A DNA stretch of 7,363 bases. It comes from Flavobacteriales bacterium. GTDB lineage: Bacteria; Bacteroidota; Bacteroidia; Flavobacteriales_D; Crocinitomicaceae. The stretch lies in NCBI GenBank assembly GCA_947461185.1, contig CANHJY010000094.1:1-7363 (forward strand). Direction: 5' to 3'. The notes beneath the pieces were generated by a model that was not told the origin of the DNA, did not search any database, and saw only the letters and a list, made by a program, of their open reading frames with translations. The position numbers and the translations under genes were made by a program. Shown here in pieces: positions 1-6,762 of the stretch (positions are counted from its first letter, which is position 1; each line of letters opens with the position of its first letter).

Positions 1-184
1 CATCCTTGTAATAATGCCCTTTAGATTGCTCTTTTTTATTTGATGCATCCCAGTAAAAAACATCTAAATCTGTCAAATTTTCTTCTTGAATAAGCTGAGA
101 AAATGAAAAACAAGGCAAGAGGAGAAGTAGTATTGCAAATGCTTTTTTATCCATAATTGAAATATGATTGTATAACTTTTTCAT
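1..184 (-). CDS. Secreted protein, N-terminal fragment (cut by left window edge)
   Basis: This open frame runs off the left edge, so only about 61 N-terminal residues are visible. It begins with a Sec-type signal peptide: a basic start (MKKLYNH), a second Met-Asp-Lys-Lys, a run of leucines and the end PCFSFSQ. A signal peptidase I site after SFS and before Gln is typical of Bacteroidota. LLPC is a poor lipobox because proline precedes the cysteine, so I do not call it a lipoprotein. The mature part ends in KGHYYKD, which faintly recalls YwqK/MORN-type repeat proteins; that is a weak guess on a fragment. I chose the ATG at 182-184 because it gives a basic n-region. An in-frame ATG at 152-154 also leaves a usable signal peptide. 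The first start lies 10 bp from the LysE stop, so the two genes are probably cotranscribed. Function unknown. Confidence 0.72.
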   Translation of the reverse strand, partial: MKKLYNHISIMDKKAFAILLLLLPCFSFSQLIQEENLTDLDVFYWDASNKKEQSKGHYYKD

Positions 185-194
185 GTCGATTGGG

Positions 195-845
195 TTACAC
201 GGTGTTCAACACACCTCGAGCAATTAAAATTATTCCAAACAAAAGAAATATAACACCAATAAATTGATTCAGCGTTTCAAGTATACGCTGTGTAATGAGA
301 GAGCGTAAGCGTTTTGCAATGAGTATTTTGATAAAATCGATCACAAAATAAACGCCCAATATAACACTTAGATAAATAAAAATGGATCCTCGCCAAGACT
401 CTGCGGAAGTTATGTGTTTTGAAGCTTCTGTAATTACAATAAACCAGTAAAGAATAATCAGCGGATTCGCCATATTCAGCAGGAAACCTTTCAAAGCCAA
501 AATAAAGTAGTCTTTTGAGCTATGAATTACATTACCCACTTCGTCAACCATTACCTCTTTTGGTTTTTTTAGGTACGTAACCACGCCTAAAAAAATAAAT
601 ACCACCCCTACAAGAATTTGAACCAAGCCTTGATTGTTTCCAGTTACAAATTTTGCCACTTGGGAATAAAAAATGAGGGCAACAAGAATGTAGACAATGT
701 CACTAATAAAAATACCAATATCAAATGCTAATCCAGCTCTTACTCCTCGTCTGATACTTACTTCCATCAACATGAAAAAGGCAGGCCCCAACATGGTACT
801 CAAAATAAGTCCAGCGATAATTCCGTCAAATATTAATGCACTCAA
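195..845 (-). CDS. LysE/RhtB-family amino-acid exporter-like membrane protein
   Basis: This encodes a 216-aa inner-membrane protein of the LysE (LysE/RhtB/CadD) superfamily, whose studied members export amino acids such as lysine, threonine or homoserine by proton-coupled antiport. The substrate cannot be told from sequence. Family marks are LGPAFF near residues 19-24 in the first membrane segment, the following SIRRGVRAG loop, the acidic SDIVYI at 48-53 and NMANPL near 124-129, matching the family's NP motif. About six hydrophobic segments are seen, near 5-27, 40-62, 72-92, 112-136, 150-175 and 190-212, and the length is normal. The start is TTG at 843-845: an in-frame stop lies three codons upstream, and the next ATG (residue 18) would cut the first segment. 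It is divergent from the 1002-1361 gene and 10 bp upstream of the left-edge secreted-protein gene. Confidence 0.88.
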   Translation of the reverse strand: MSALIFDGIIAGLILSTMLGPAFFMLMEVSIRRGVRAGLAFDIGIFISDIVYILVALIFYSQVAKFVTGNNQGLVQILVGVVFIFLGVVTYLKKPKEVMVDEVGNVIHSSKDYFILALKGFLLNMANPLIILYWFIVITEASKHITSAESWRGSIFIYLSVILGVYFVIDFIKILIAKRLRSLITQRILETLNQFIGVIFLLFGIILIARGVLNTV

Positions 846-905
846 TAGTTTTTATTATTCAAATTACTGCTAGGAGATTTCCTTATAACAGCTATTTTAT
901 TCCCT

Positions 906-936
906 CAAAGATTGGAAAAATTAAGGATGATTTCAA
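906..936 (-). promoter_or_regulatory. Candidate Bacteroidota promoter for the LysE-family gene
   Basis: Read on the minus strand, AATCTTTG (906-913) matches five of the six defined bases of the Bacteroidota -7 element TAnnTTTG. TTG (934-936) lies 20 bp upstream, the spacing expected for the -33 element of the primary sigma factor. This would start transcription near position 900, giving a leader of roughly 55 bases before the TTG start codon of the LysE gene. The match is short and the region AT-rich, so chance occurrence is quite possible. Confidence 0.35.
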
Positions 937-966
937 CTAAAATGACTATTTATTTCATAAGATGTT

Positions 967-974
967 TACATTTG
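967..974 (+). promoter_or_regulatory. Candidate -7 element (TACATTTG) for the 119-aa hypothetical gene
   Basis: TACATTTG is an exact match to the Bacteroidota -7 consensus TAnnTTTG, 27 bp upstream of the ATG at 1002. Transcription would begin near 980, giving a leader of about 20 bases. I see no TTG at the usual -33 spacing, so the upstream half is weak or absent. The element supports 1002 over earlier in-frame starts such as the TTG at 912, because those would lie upstream of the predicted transcript. Confidence 0.45.
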
Positions 975-1001
975 CAAAATCAAATTTGTCTTTTAACGAT
1001 T

Positions 1002-1361
1002 ATGAAAATAGCATTAGCCAATAAGAAACTCGATGAAATTATTGCCAAAGTTGACCAAAAAGGACTGGAAAGTTCTGGTTTGATTGACGATTTGAAAGAG
1101 TTGCGTGGCTTTGCTTTGAAAGAGCAAGATCCTTTGGTTACTAAAGTTCTTCGTTTAACATACGAATTTCTTCAGGAGAATGATTGCTTCGACGTTCAAG
1201 CGCAATTCGAAGAGGATGATGAAGGTAATGAGTATCCTATTGAGATAGAAGATAAGGAAAATTTACTTTACTTGCTCAACCTATTGAAAAACGCTGATCA
1301 TAAGATCAACAGGGAAGAAATTAAAGATTATCGTTCTGCTTTGAAGTTAGAGCTTTATTAA
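1002..1361 (+). CDS. Small acidic conserved hypothetical protein (119 aa)
   Basis: This encodes a 119-residue soluble protein with no signal peptide or membrane segment. The open frame runs back to a TTG at 912, but I place the start at the ATG at 1002. The 30 residues upstream of it read like untranslated DNA, and an exact TAnnTTTG promoter element lies at 967-974. From 1002 the protein opens MKIALANKKLDE, followed by a helical region with LESSGLIDDLKELR (about 23-36) and DPLVTKVLRLTYEFL. An acidic stretch (FEEDDEGNEY) then leads into a last helical part with NADHKINREEIKDYR. I recognise it as a family of unnamed short proteins in flavobacteria, from memory of similar sequences. No enzyme motif is visible and no function can be assigned. 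It stands alone on the plus strand, divergent from lysE and convergent with the addB-like gene. Confidence 0.85.
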   Translation: MKIALANKKLDEIIAKVDQKGLESSGLIDDLKELRGFALKEQDPLVTKVLRLTYEFLQENDCFDVQAQFEEDDEGNEYPIEIEDKENLLYLLNLLKNADHKINREEIKDYRSALKLELY

Positions 1362-1364
1362 GAT

Positions 1365-1485
1365 TTAATTTTCAACCAACCTTTTTAAAATTTCTTCGTC
1401 TATTGCATTGATGGTTTCCATCATTAGTTTTTTATTTTCCTTGCAGTAACCTGAAAAGAGCTTCTACCTCTTTTTCTACAGGATT
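1365..1485 (-). pseudogene. Possible decayed reading-frame remnant in the convergent intergenic region
   Basis: Two short minus-strand stretches in different frames join into one protein-like tail. One frame (1441-1485) reads NPVEKEVEALFRLLQ and runs into a stop three codons on. The other (1365-1442), shifted by one base, continues as KENKKLM and then METINAIDEEILKRLVEN before a TAA at 1365-1367. Both look helical and use ordinary codons. A stop at 1486-1488 closes the first frame upstream. This would fit a gene end broken by a frameshift and a nonsense change. The second part is in the same frame as the addB-like gene, and its 18-codon ATG-started ORF could instead be a tiny gene. No homologue is recognised, and at this length chance cannot be excluded. 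Confidence 0.25.
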
Positions 1486-1510
1486 TTAAAGGTTCTTTTC
1501 AGGTTTTTTT
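1448..1510 (+). terminator. Rho-independent terminator of the plus-strand gene
   Basis: A 12-bp perfect inverted repeat, AACCTGAAAAGA (1448-1459) and TCTTTTCAGGTT (1494-1505), extends inward to about 16 pairs with two G-T wobbles. It leaves a loop of about 26 bases and is followed by an uninterrupted run of seven T (1504-1510). The T-run makes it a plus-strand terminator, about 90 bases after the stop of the 119-aa gene. Read on the minus strand the stem is not followed by T, so it should not stop the addB-like transcript efficiently as an intrinsic terminator. The T-run overlaps the addB-like stop codon (1509-1511). Confidence 0.75.
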
Positions 1511-4331
1511 AATCGCAATACTTACAAAAAGAATTTTCATAAGATGGCTTATGCTCAAAAGGCTTGTTTTGGTCATAAATATCAGTGTACAATTGCTCCA
1601 TGAATCTAGGGAAATGTTTAATAATATCGCTGATATTCATGAATTTGGAATCCAAAATAAAAGGTCTTTCGGTGCTGTTTATCAATGATATAATTCCTGC
1701 CTCAGCGGGTAAAAAATGGTAGTTTTGTTCAAATAAATAACAATAAAATGCCAATTGAACGGAATGCTTTACTTTTCTGAAGCTTTGAATCAAATTATCT
1801 TCATCAACATTACTCTTAAAATTGACATCGTCAATATTAATTTTTCCTGATTTATAATCAATAATTCTGAATTTCCCTCCTACAGAGTCAATTCGATCAA
1901 TAATTCCTTTAATAGGAATAATCTTCTTTTCACCCAAAAATTCAATTTCTACATTTGCACTGATTGCAATCTCTAAGTATTCTATGAAAACAGGAGCTGT
2001 CTGAGAACTCAAATATTCTTTTTCTCTCTTCAAAAGACGCTCCATCAGTTCATGAGCTATGTTATAACTCAATAAGTTTTTTCCAGAACTGAACGCACTT
2101 TTATCTCCATCGAAATGTTTTATAAATGCTTCATTTAAATAGGCACTATATTTTAAAAGCATTGATTGGATATCCGCGGGTAAAATATTTTTAGGTTGTT
2201 TATCTTTTTTAACACCAAACTTATCATGTCGAGCAAAGGGCTCGTATAATTTTTCCAAGGTATAATGAATAAAAGTACCTAGTTGACTATTTTCAATCTC
2301 TTCTTCGATTGCATCCTCCTCACCAAAATCTAAAACATAACGAAAATAAAAGTCAAGTGGGCAATTCAAATATTTATTTACTGCAGAAGCTGAAATTGGT
2401 TTTGTAAAGAATTCATCTAATCTTTGCAATAATTCGGGTGTTTTTTCAATCGAATTAGTATTCTTAACTATACTTTGATCATCAGATAAAACATAAAATG
2501 CTTTATTTAACTTAATATTTTGATTCCATCTTTGAAGTTCAAGCTCTATTTGTTGTAAATATCGACTGGCCTCATTGCTCCCCATAGCCTCAACGGAACT
2601 GCAATATGTTATTGTTAGGTTATTACAATAGTGCAGCAGTCGATAAAAATGATGTGCAAACAATCCTTGTTTTTGACGCGGTGTAGGCAACTCAAAATAG
2701 GACCTCAAATCCATTGGTATTAATGTTTGCATTGGATTAATTGGAGGTAAATTCCCTTCATTAAATCCAAGTATTATAATATTTTCAAAATCTAGCATTC
2801 GTGTTTCTAACAGTCCCATAATTTGTAATCCTTCAATAGGATTTCCATGATATGCCATATTTATTGAACCCCAATGTTGCTGAAAGAGATGTTTAAAACT
2901 TGATAATGTCATTTCTGGAATTCCTTCAATAACAATATTGTGAAAATCTTGAATCCCAGAATCAAAACTTTGAATAATGGCTTTTTCAAAATGATAATCT
3001 AACTTGATACCATCATGAATAAGGCTGTTCATCTGTCGAATTTGTTGCATTGCATATTGCCAATCATTATTCCAAGGTCTTGTTAGAATATCCAATAAAG
3101 AATCATGAGATTGCCCAACACTAATTTTTGCTGAACTGACAAACAGCGTGTTATTTCGAATGAACTGTTCTTCAAATTTTGCAATCTGTTTTCGTTCCGT
3201 TTGATCCATCACAGATAGAACAAAAGGGTGACTCCAAAAACGTGTTAAATCGTGAATGTAAATCCCTGATGTCTTCCATCTGTTTTTACTTTCTTGAATA
3301 GAAAAAATTAAATCTACCCAAGTTTTCATTGCCGTATGAAGAAGTGGCAAGCCAAGGGTGATATTAGCTTTTTTTACATTTTCAGGTAAATTTTGTAAAA
3401 CGGGAACGATTAGACTTTCATCGGCTAGTAAAACCAAGGTGTTTTGCATAGCATCCTCATTCAAATCTTGTAAGACACTACCCATTACCTTTACTTGTCC
3501 GGTCTTTTGTGCACATTCAATAACATTTACAATCATTGATTTGGACTTCAAGTTATTTTGAATAAATGGAAGTTCCTTTATCTGAAGTTCATGCTTTAAT
3601 TTATTCAGAAAAAATCCGGCTTCATGATTATCATTTTCAATGTAAAAATTATCAGCGTCTATTAAAATATGAGCTTTACCCATTTGATGTAATTGACGCA
3701 TTATTTTTAATTCAGATTTCGAAAGCGCATTAAATCCCGCGAAAATAAATTGTCTTTCAGGATCATCATTATCAACCCAATCTATATGCTCCGCAATCAT
3801 GCGATAGGCTTTGCCTAGATAAGTGCAATTATTTGCTTCTAGTTGATCTTGCAATAACTCATAATAATCCGCCAAGCGATCCCAAAATTCCAGAAATTTA
3901 TGCTGTCCCTCTGAGAGCTCCTCACTATTAAAACTCCAATTTTCGATATCTTTAATGTCCGCAAGATTCTTGAAAATAAGTTGACTTGAAACTTGATACC
4001 GGTCAATTTCATCAACATCATTAAGTAAAATTGGCCCCCAACTCATAAAGTCTTCAAAACTCTCATTTTCAGTAGCATAATTGCTTGAAATGTGAATTTT
4101 GTAAAGCATGATTAACAGCCGAGTTTTGTCAATTATTGTTTTCGGACAAGACCTTCTAACCCAACGATCAATTGTTATAATGTCAGGGGCAAATATGGTG
4201 TTTCCATATACTTTGAATAAGGAGGCGGTAATGAATTTTTTTGCCCTTTGAGATGGAATAACAATGGTTAATTTATTTAAGTTAAGCTGGTTGTCTTTAA
4301 TATAATTCGCAACTTGATCAATGAATTTCAT
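1509..4331 (-). CDS. AddB-like PD-(D/E)XK nuclease (RecB-type nuclease domain)
   Basis: This 940-aa cytoplasmic protein resembles the AddB subunit of AddAB-type helicase-nucleases, which process DNA double-strand ends for recombination. The N-terminus (VIPSQRAKKF) aligns with the helicase-like part but lacks a Walker A GKT, as in Bacteroidota relatives. GFNEGNLPP (about 520-528) is the conserved helicase-fold motif. The C-terminal RecB-type nuclease domain is intact: H689 (GTFIHYTLE), D812 and D815 (GIIDRID), D825-x-K827 (IDYKSG) and Q859 (QLAFYCY). Cysteines C657 (YLNCPLDF), C936 and C939 (FCKYCD) match three of the four 4Fe-4S ligands. The fourth, expected near 945, is missing because the protein ends at residue 940. 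The ATG is 4 bp after the ATPase-like gene, suggesting coupling. No addA-type helicase gene is adjacent in this window. Confidence 0.87.
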   Translation of the reverse strand: MKFIDQVANYIKDNQLNLNKLTIVIPSQRAKKFITASLFKVYGNTIFAPDIITIDRWVRRSCPKTIIDKTRLLIMLYKIHISSNYATENESFEDFMSWGPILLNDVDEIDRYQVSSQLIFKNLADIKDIENWSFNSEELSEGQHKFLEFWDRLADYYELLQDQLEANNCTYLGKAYRMIAEHIDWVDNDDPERQFIFAGFNALSKSELKIMRQLHQMGKAHILIDADNFYIENDNHEAGFFLNKLKHELQIKELPFIQNNLKSKSMIVNVIECAQKTGQVKVMGSVLQDLNEDAMQNTLVLLADESLIVPVLQNLPENVKKANITLGLPLLHTAMKTWVDLIFSIQESKNRWKTSGIYIHDLTRFWSHPFVLSVMDQTERKQIAKFEEQFIRNNTLFVSSAKISVGQSHDSLLDILTRPWNNDWQYAMQQIRQMNSLIHDGIKLDYHFEKAIIQSFDSGIQDFHNIVIEGIPEMTLSSFKHLFQQHWGSINMAYHGNPIEGLQIMGLLETRMLDFENIIILGFNEGNLPPINPMQTLIPMDLRSYFELPTPRQKQGLFAHHFYRLLHYCNNLTITYCSSVEAMGSNEASRYLQQIELELQRWNQNIKLNKAFYVLSDDQSIVKNTNSIEKTPELLQRLDEFFTKPISASAVNKYLNCPLDFYFRYVLDFGEEDAIEEEIENSQLGTFIHYTLEKLYEPFARHDKFGVKKDKQPKNILPADIQSMLLKYSAYLNEAFIKHFDGDKSAFSSGKNLLSYNIAHELMERLLKREKEYLSSQTAPVFIEYLEIAISANVEIEFLGEKKIIPIKGIIDRIDSVGGKFRIIDYKSGKINIDDVNFKSNVDEDNLIQSFRKVKHSVQLAFYCYLFEQNYHFLPAEAGIISLINSTERPFILDSKFMNISDIIKHFPRFMEQLYTDIYDQNKPFEHKPSYENSFCKYCD

Positions 4332-4335
4332 TCAG

Positions 4336-5460
4336 TTATTTCTTGGTTAAAAAGGTCAAATAAGTTAATCTATTTAATGTCTGCACGTTTATTTCAGGAT
4401 AGTACTTTTTAAATAGGGGAGGTTCCTTCAGAAATTTTTTGAGAAGAGATGTTCTATAAGCATTCACTCCATTGTTGTTGATCTCCATAATATCTATACT
4501 CTGAGAAGTATGCGTTTGCCAAAAGAAAAATTCGGATTTCGTTCCATTCAATTTGTGCCACTTGATCTTTTCTGAAATCAACCAATTTCTCCATAAATTT
4601 TCTGCATCTGATCTAATTTCGAGTTCATTGAAATTATTAATCAAAACATTTCTAATACCGTTGTCCAGAAAATAAAACACATGACTTTTTTTGAGTTCGT
4701 ATCTGTTTTCATTGTGAAAACAAGATAATTTAACCAGTAAATGTGCATTAATCATTAAGTCAATATAACGCTCAACGGTTTCGTTATCAAGATTACATAA
4801 TTGTCCTATTTCGAAATAGGAAAGTGGCTGCCCAATATTCATGGCAACAATTTGTAGCACCTTTCTCAGTAGATTAATTTTATTCACCCTATCATTCCTA
4901 CTGAATATTGTTTTTAGTGATTGATCCAAAATTGATTTAAGAATAATTTCAGGATTTTTCGAATTGTAGACTGAAGGGTAGGAGCCAAAAAGAATTCGAT
5001 TATCCAACAATCGCTCTGATTCAGGTAATGAAATTTCATTGGATAATTCATAAAAAGTATAGGGATAAATATTGTGTAAATATTCATTTTCCTCTAAAGC
5101 CTTTTGAATCTTAATGTCCAGATTTAATTGATAAGAAAAGGTTATAGTAATTTGCTGTTTGATATTATCAGATAAAACGAATTCAATTAATGTCGATAAA
5201 TTTGAAAGATATTGACCTTCCAATATTATAATACTATCTACATTAAATTTTACATCTGTAAACATGGATTCGTTTACCTCATCAAAAAATTTGCGATTCG
5301 TTTTTTTGGAAAGATCGAGAATATAATATGTCTTACCCAATTCATTGCAAATTTCCGTAACAACGCTTTCCTTTCCTATTCCTTTGGGGCCTTGAATCAA
5401 AACCATTTTTCCGGAAAGCAGATTTTTTTTAAGTGTTGAATGAAAATAATATCGAATCAT
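4336..5460 (-). CDS. AAA_14/DUF4143-family protein with degenerate catalytic motifs
   Basis: This 374-aa cytoplasmic protein follows the plan of Bacteroidota ATP-binding proteins with an AAA_14 domain (about 1-160), a winged-helix-like middle (about 190-245) and a DUF4143 domain fold (to about 345). The middle is well preserved, for example SYFEIGQLC, TVERYIDLM-like spacing, YFLDNGIRN and LISEKIKW. The catalytic marks are not. Walker A is GPKGIGKES (24-32), with Glu31 in place of Thr/Ser. Walker B is IIILEGQ (77-83), with Leu where Asp is expected. The GSS and GR motifs of the family are unrecognisable. The usual LWEN is LWRN (R291), QQEID is SQSID (D323 kept), and YEFKW is YRTSL (335-339). 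The frame is full length without stops, so the protein is presumably made. It may be a pseudoenzyme with a structural role; its 4-bp spacing to the addB-like gene hints at a shared process. Cellular role unknown. Confidence 0.8.
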   Translation of the reverse strand: MIRYYFHSTLKKNLLSGKMVLIQGPKGIGKESVVTEICNELGKTYYILDLSKKTNRKFFDEVNESMFTDVKFNVDSIIILEGQYLSNLSTLIEFVLSDNIKQQITITFSYQLNLDIKIQKALEENEYLHNIYPYTFYELSNEISLPESERLLDNRILFGSYPSVYNSKNPEIILKSILDQSLKTIFSRNDRVNKINLLRKVLQIVAMNIGQPLSYFEIGQLCNLDNETVERYIDLMINAHLLVKLSCFHNENRYELKKSHVFYFLDNGIRNVLINNFNELEIRSDAENLWRNWLISEKIKWHKLNGTKSEFFFWQTHTSQSIDIMEINNNGVNAYRTSLLKKFLKEPPLFKKYYPEINVQTLNRLTYLTFLTKK

Positions 5461-5495
5461 AAATAGTTTAATCCGAATGTAAGTATTAATTTCTA

Positions 5496-5509
5496 AAAAG
5501 TTAACTTTT
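5496..5509. promoter_or_regulatory. 14-bp perfect palindrome between gumN-like and ATPase-like genes
   Basis: AAAAGTTAACTTTT is a perfect 14-bp palindrome in the 54-bp gap, ending 36 bp upstream of the ATG at 5460. Its position would suit an operator for a dimeric regulator controlling the lower two genes. AT-rich palindromes of this size can arise by chance. As a transcript it would form only a weak hairpin; the minus strand shows just the short TTTT of the arm itself, so a terminator is unlikely. Nothing else in the gap is convincing. Confidence 0.25.
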
Positions 5510-5514
5510 GCGAT

Positions 5515-6744
5515 TTATTCAAACCAAACCTTGTTGAAGAAATCAATTGGTCTATTTGAATTCATAAACTTGTTTCCACCAAATGCTTTCATTATTACTA
5601 GATATTGATCATTTTGCATGAGGCGTACCCATTGTAATCCATCTGGATAGGTGTCAGAAATCCCTTCATAGACTTCCGATTCATCATCTAAAATTTGATA
5701 CTTTATGGTTGTTTCATCTGGACTAGCGATATAAATTTGCGCCTGTTCTTCCAAGGATAATGTGACATCAATTGGTATTATTTCTACAGAATAGGTATTG
5801 CCTTGTCCCATTTCACGATAAATCAGATACGGATGATTGTCCCATATTTTTATATCTAAAGGTTTTCCTGGAAATTTTGCAATCAATCCCACCGAATCAT
5901 TCACATAAGTATAGGTCCTGCATGACTTAACATCATTTTTCTCAGCAATTGGATCTTCAGAATAAACGGCAAGAACTTTTCTAAGTTTAAACCCCTTTTT
6001 TCTTAAAAGGCTAATAATGCCTTCATCTCCAGCTAGATGTCCTGCGCCGATTGCACAGAAAACACTATTTTTTCTAATAAGCGTATCTAGACCTATTGCC
6101 ATCTTTTTATTTCTTTCAATAATTAAATCATCATACATCCCAGGAAAAAGATTCATGTTTGATTTCATCATTTTATCTAAAATCACAATGTCACCAAGAA
6201 GATAATGCTCCATCATTTTTTCTTGCGTGAAATTTATTGCCCCTTCAGCTAATCCTTCAAGTTCAGGCTTAAAGTAATCTTCTATTGATTGCAATTGATC
6301 TGAAACTGATTCTAAAGGATAAAAGGCTTTATTGGCATTATGACAATAAGCTAAGAAATACGCATCTAAAAATTGAGGCATGCCATCCTCATTGCCATAA
6401 ATGGTCTTTGTTGGGATATTTGTTCCCGTGTATGGATTCCCCTTGTTATCAAATAAAACATTTACTTCGCCTTTTCGGGTATCCCAGTTTTCAAAAAGTG
6501 AGAACACATCAGTTTCCAGAACTATTGCGTCTGAAACGGATAAGGCAAAATATAGAGAGTCAGAAAATTGAAATAATCGCTTGTCGTTGGAATGAAAACT
6601 GCCATATAAATAACTTTTCTTGGTCAAACCATTTCCTGATATTTCCCAAAGAAGTTGATTCTCATACTGACTTTTTTGTGCAGTTGCGTTTACAAAAAAT
6701 GTCATGCAGATTAAAGAAAACTTTATATGTTGCTTCCATTTCAT
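5515..6744 (-). CDS. Secreted TraB/GumN-family protein with extra C-terminal domain
   Basis: This 409-aa protein has a signal peptide (MKWKQHIKF, a hydrophobic stretch, then NATAQ with cleavage before Gln23), so it is probably periplasmic. Residues about 31-270 form a TraB/GumN domain. LLWEISGNGL leads to the first GxxH motif, GSFH (48-51), and the acidic VLETD follows with E77. The second motif is GAGHLAGDEG, with H236. These are the conserved residues thought to make a metal or hydrolase-like site in the TraB/ChaN/EreA fold. The biochemical activity of GumN-type proteins is not established. Beyond about residue 275 lies an extra region of some 130 residues, probably beta-rich, ending MNSNRPIDFF close to the C-terminus. 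Most single-domain members lack it. The gene starts 18 bp after hutI and may be read with it, but no functional link to histidine breakdown is evident. Confidence 0.85.
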   Translation of the reverse strand: MKWKQHIKFSLICMTFFVNATAQKSQYENQLLWEISGNGLTKKSYLYGSFHSNDKRLFQFSDSLYFALSVSDAIVLETDVFSLFENWDTRKGEVNVLFDNKGNPYTGTNIPTKTIYGNEDGMPQFLDAYFLAYCHNANKAFYPLESVSDQLQSIEDYFKPELEGLAEGAINFTQEKMMEHYLLGDIVILDKMMKSNMNLFPGMYDDLIIERNKKMAIGLDTLIRKNSVFCAIGAGHLAGDEGIISLLRKKGFKLRKVLAVYSEDPIAEKNDVKSCRTYTYVNDSVGLIAKFPGKPLDIKIWDNHPYLIYREMGQGNTYSVEIIPIDVTLSLEEQAQIYIASPDETTIKYQILDDESEVYEGISDTYPDGLQWVRLMQNDQYLVIMKAFGGNKFMNSNRPIDFFNKVWFE

Positions 6745-6762
6745 GCTAAAAACGAGTTTTTA

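Noticed and set aside
912..1001. 30-codon N-terminal extension of the 119-aa hypothetical, starting at TTG 912
   Set aside because: Its composition is not protein-like, a strong -7 promoter element lies inside it, and the homologous-looking part starts at MKIALANKKL.
3358..4021. Short open frames opposite or within the addB-like gene (3358-3561 plus, 3839-4021 minus)
   Set aside because: Both are out of frame with a clear nuclease gene and show no domain or start signal.
5212..5439. 75-codon plus-strand frame opposite the ATPase-like gene
   Set aside because: Shadow of the coding strand, with Phe- and Cys-rich composition and no start signal.
5474..5481. Possible minus-strand -7 element (TACATTCG) just before the ATPase-like gene
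   Set aside because: One mismatch, no TTG at -33 spacing, and it would leave a leader of only a few bases.
6285..6749. 154-codon plus-strand open frame
   Set aside because: It lies opposite the well-supported TraB/GumN gene and its translation is rich in Cys, His and Trp with no recognisable domain: a shadow frame.
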